DNA of 5,670 nucleotides. It comes from Nanohaloarchaea archaeon PL-Br10_U2g5 (GTDB lineage Archaea; Halobacteriota; Halobacteria; Halobacteriales; Haloferacaceae). The translations under genes and the position numbers were made by a program. Of the stretch, positions 4,761 to 5,670 are shown in pieces. The notes under the pieces are model-generated. The model worked only from the letters and a program-made list of their open reading frames with translations, made no database searches and was not told the DNA's origin. The number at the start of each line of letters is the position of its first letter. Within the stretch, counting starts at the first letter, position 1. The stretch is from assembly GCA_001564205.1 (NCBI GenBank), contig LKMY01000129.1, positions 1 to 5,670 on the forward strand, given 5' to 3'.

Positions 4761-5354
4761 ATGAAAGCAGGCGTCATCGCCGTGCAGGGCGACGTAGCAG
4801 AGCACTCCGCCGCCGTCCGTAACGCCGCGGCCGCCCACGACGAACCCGCCGAGGTCGTCAGAGTTCGCGACTCTGGGATCGTCCCCGACTGCGACGTTCT
4901 CCTGATGCCGGGCGGGGAGTCGACCACGATCTCGCAGCTGATTCACCGCGAAGGGATCGCCGCGGAGATCCGCGACCACGTCGCGGACGGAAAGCCCGTG
5001 CTCGCCACCTGCGCCGGGCTCATCGTCTGCTCACGCGACGCGAAAGACGACCGCGTCGAGGCACTCGGGCTCGTCGACGCCTCCGTCGATCGCAACGCGT
5101 TCGGTCGACAGAAAGATTCGTTCGAGGCGAAGATCCCGGTTTCGGGACTCGACGAACCGTTTCACGCCGTCTTCATCCGTGCGCCCCTCATCGACGATAT
5201 CGGAGAGACTGTCGAGGTCCTCGCGACCGTTGACGGGCGACCGGTCGCGGTGCGTGACGGCCCGGTCGTCGCCACGGCGTTCCATCCCGAACTCACCGAC
5301 GATCCGCGGATCCACGACCTCGCCTTTTTCCCCGAGAGTGAGGTGGTCGCGTGA
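4761..5354 (+). CDS. pdxT: Pyridoxal 5'-phosphate synthase glutaminase subunit PdxT
   Basis: The 197-residue protein is a class I glutamine amidotransferase. It splits glutamine and passes ammonia to PdxS, the synthase that builds pyridoxal phosphate from ribose 5-phosphate and glyceraldehyde 3-phosphate. Visible signatures are MKAGVIAVQGD at the start, the PGGEST loop (50-55), the nucleophile elbow ATCAGLIV (Cys84), RNAFGRQ (111-117), FIRAP (138-142) and FHPELTDD (His175 and Glu177). The Cys-His-Glu triad is intact and length is normal. pdxS is not in the window. ATG at 4761 gives the family N terminus; an in-frame upstream extension is rejected because it covers the promoter. The last base-pairs overlap the hisE start. 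Confidence 0.97.
   Translation: MKAGVIAVQGDVAEHSAAVRNAAAAHDEPAEVVRVRDSGIVPDCDVLLMPGGESTTISQLIHREGIAAEIRDHVADGKPVLATCAGLIVCSRDAKDDRVEALGLVDASVDRNAFGRQKDSFEAKIPVSGLDEPFHAVFIRAPLIDDIGETVEVLATVDGRPVAVRDGPVVATAFHPELTDDPRIHDLAFFPESEVVA
5340..5345 (+). promoter_or_regulatory. Shine-Dalgarno site for hisE
   Basis: GAGGTG lies inside the end of pdxT, 5 nt before the GTG start of hisE. It is complementary to the CACCTC near the 3' end of archaeal 16S rRNA, and it decides the GTG start. It is needed because hisE is an internal operon gene without its own leaderless start. Confidence 0.7.
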
Positions 5355-5670
5355 GCGACTCTACCGGCGATAGCGCCGACGAGGAGAGTGTTCCGCCTGA
5401 GCTCGTCCTCGACGAGCTGTTCGCCACCATCGAATCACGGAAATCTGCGCTCCCCGAGGGGTCGTACACCACGTCGCTTTTTACCCACGAGAAAGGCGAA
5501 AACGCCGTCTTAGAGAAGATCGGTGAGGAGACGACGGAGACGATACTCGCGGCGAAAGACGACGACCTCGACGAACTCACCTACGAGAGCGCTGACCTCG
5601 TCTACCACTTGTTGGTGTTGCTCGCGATGAAGGACCTCGACCTCGACGACCTCCGTGCGGAGCTTCGCGA
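5351..5670 (+). CDS. hisE: Phosphoribosyl-ATP diphosphatase HisE (3' end outside the window)
   Basis: The first 106 residues are present; the gene runs off the right edge. HisE hydrolyses phosphoribosyl-ATP to phosphoribosyl-AMP and pyrophosphate, the second step of histidine synthesis. The all-helical MazG-like fold is shown by LDELFATIESRK (20-31), SYTTSLF (38-44), the metal-binding KIGEETTE (56-63) and YESADLVYHLLVLL (78-91), which carries E79 and D82. The first 15 or so residues are an acidic haloarchaeal extension. The start is GTG at 5351, overlapping the pdxT stop as GTGA, with a Shine-Dalgarno site 5 nt upstream. There is no HisI domain in the visible part; a fusion beyond the edge is not excluded, but HisE normally ends soon after this point. 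Confidence 0.95.
   Translation, partial: MSDSTGDSADEESVPPELVLDELFATIESRKSALPEGSYTTSLFTHEKGENAVLEKIGEETTETILAAKDDDLDELTYESADLVYHLLVLLAMKDLDLDDLRAELR

Noticed and set aside
1..5670. Search for CRISPR repeats, transposase genes, tRNA or rRNA genes and defence systems
   Set aside because: I saw no regularly spaced repeats, terminal inverted repeats, tRNA-like cloverleaf or defence-gene motifs. All coding regions match housekeeping or transport families.

Overview
The window looks like ordinary chromosomal DNA from a haloarchaeon (class Halobacteria). The proteins are strongly acidic and G+C is high. One substrate-binding protein carries a Tat-type lipoprotein signal. The window also encodes archaeal or haloarchaeal families: ribosomal protein L40e, Sec61-beta (SecG), family-4 uracil-DNA glycosylase, DUF99/UPF0215 and a DUF5786-like mini-protein. 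Most genes show the haloarchaeal near-leaderless layout, with a TATA-like box centred about 26-33 nt before the start codon. I saw no rRNA, tRNA, CRISPR array, insertion sequence or phage gene. No intergenic stretch exceeds about 210 bp.

Left part, minus strand (1-1332): the end of a phosphonate/phosphite/phosphate-type ABC importer operon. phnD, a Tat lipoprotein binding protein, comes first. The ATPase gene (phnC-like) follows and runs off the left edge. The phnD promoter lies at 1296-1306, with a small perfect dyad just upstream.

Middle, minus strand (1374-2918): a 59-residue acidic DUF5786-like protein, then a DUF99 (endonuclease V-homologue family) protein that starts on GTG 4 nt after the DUF5786 stop, then a family-4 [4Fe-4S] uracil-DNA glycosylase. 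The glycosylase ends in QSQLGEF, which reads as a terminal PCNA-interacting (PIP) box. This cluster is the most interesting part of the window: it may be a small module for repair of deaminated bases, with one classical enzyme and one whose active-site motifs look altered.

Plus strand 3047-3688: a glyoxalase II-like metallo-beta-lactamase-fold hydrolase, divergent from the DUF5786 gene. It converges on the minus-strand genes for L40e (3797-3946) and a short thioredoxin (4035-4304).

Right part, plus strand: secG (Sec61-beta, 4515-4679), divergent from thioredoxin across a 210-bp gap that holds an 11-bp direct repeat. Then come pdxT (PLP synthase glutaminase) and hisE (phosphoribosyl-ATP diphosphatase, cut by the right edge), which overlap by 4 nt and have a clear Shine-Dalgarno site.

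Apart from the phn, DUF5786-DUF99-UDG and pdxT-hisE groups, the genes look like independently promoted housekeeping units. I see no convincing sign of a wholly new system. The items most worth checking are the PIP box, the altered DUF99 motifs and the cluster itself.
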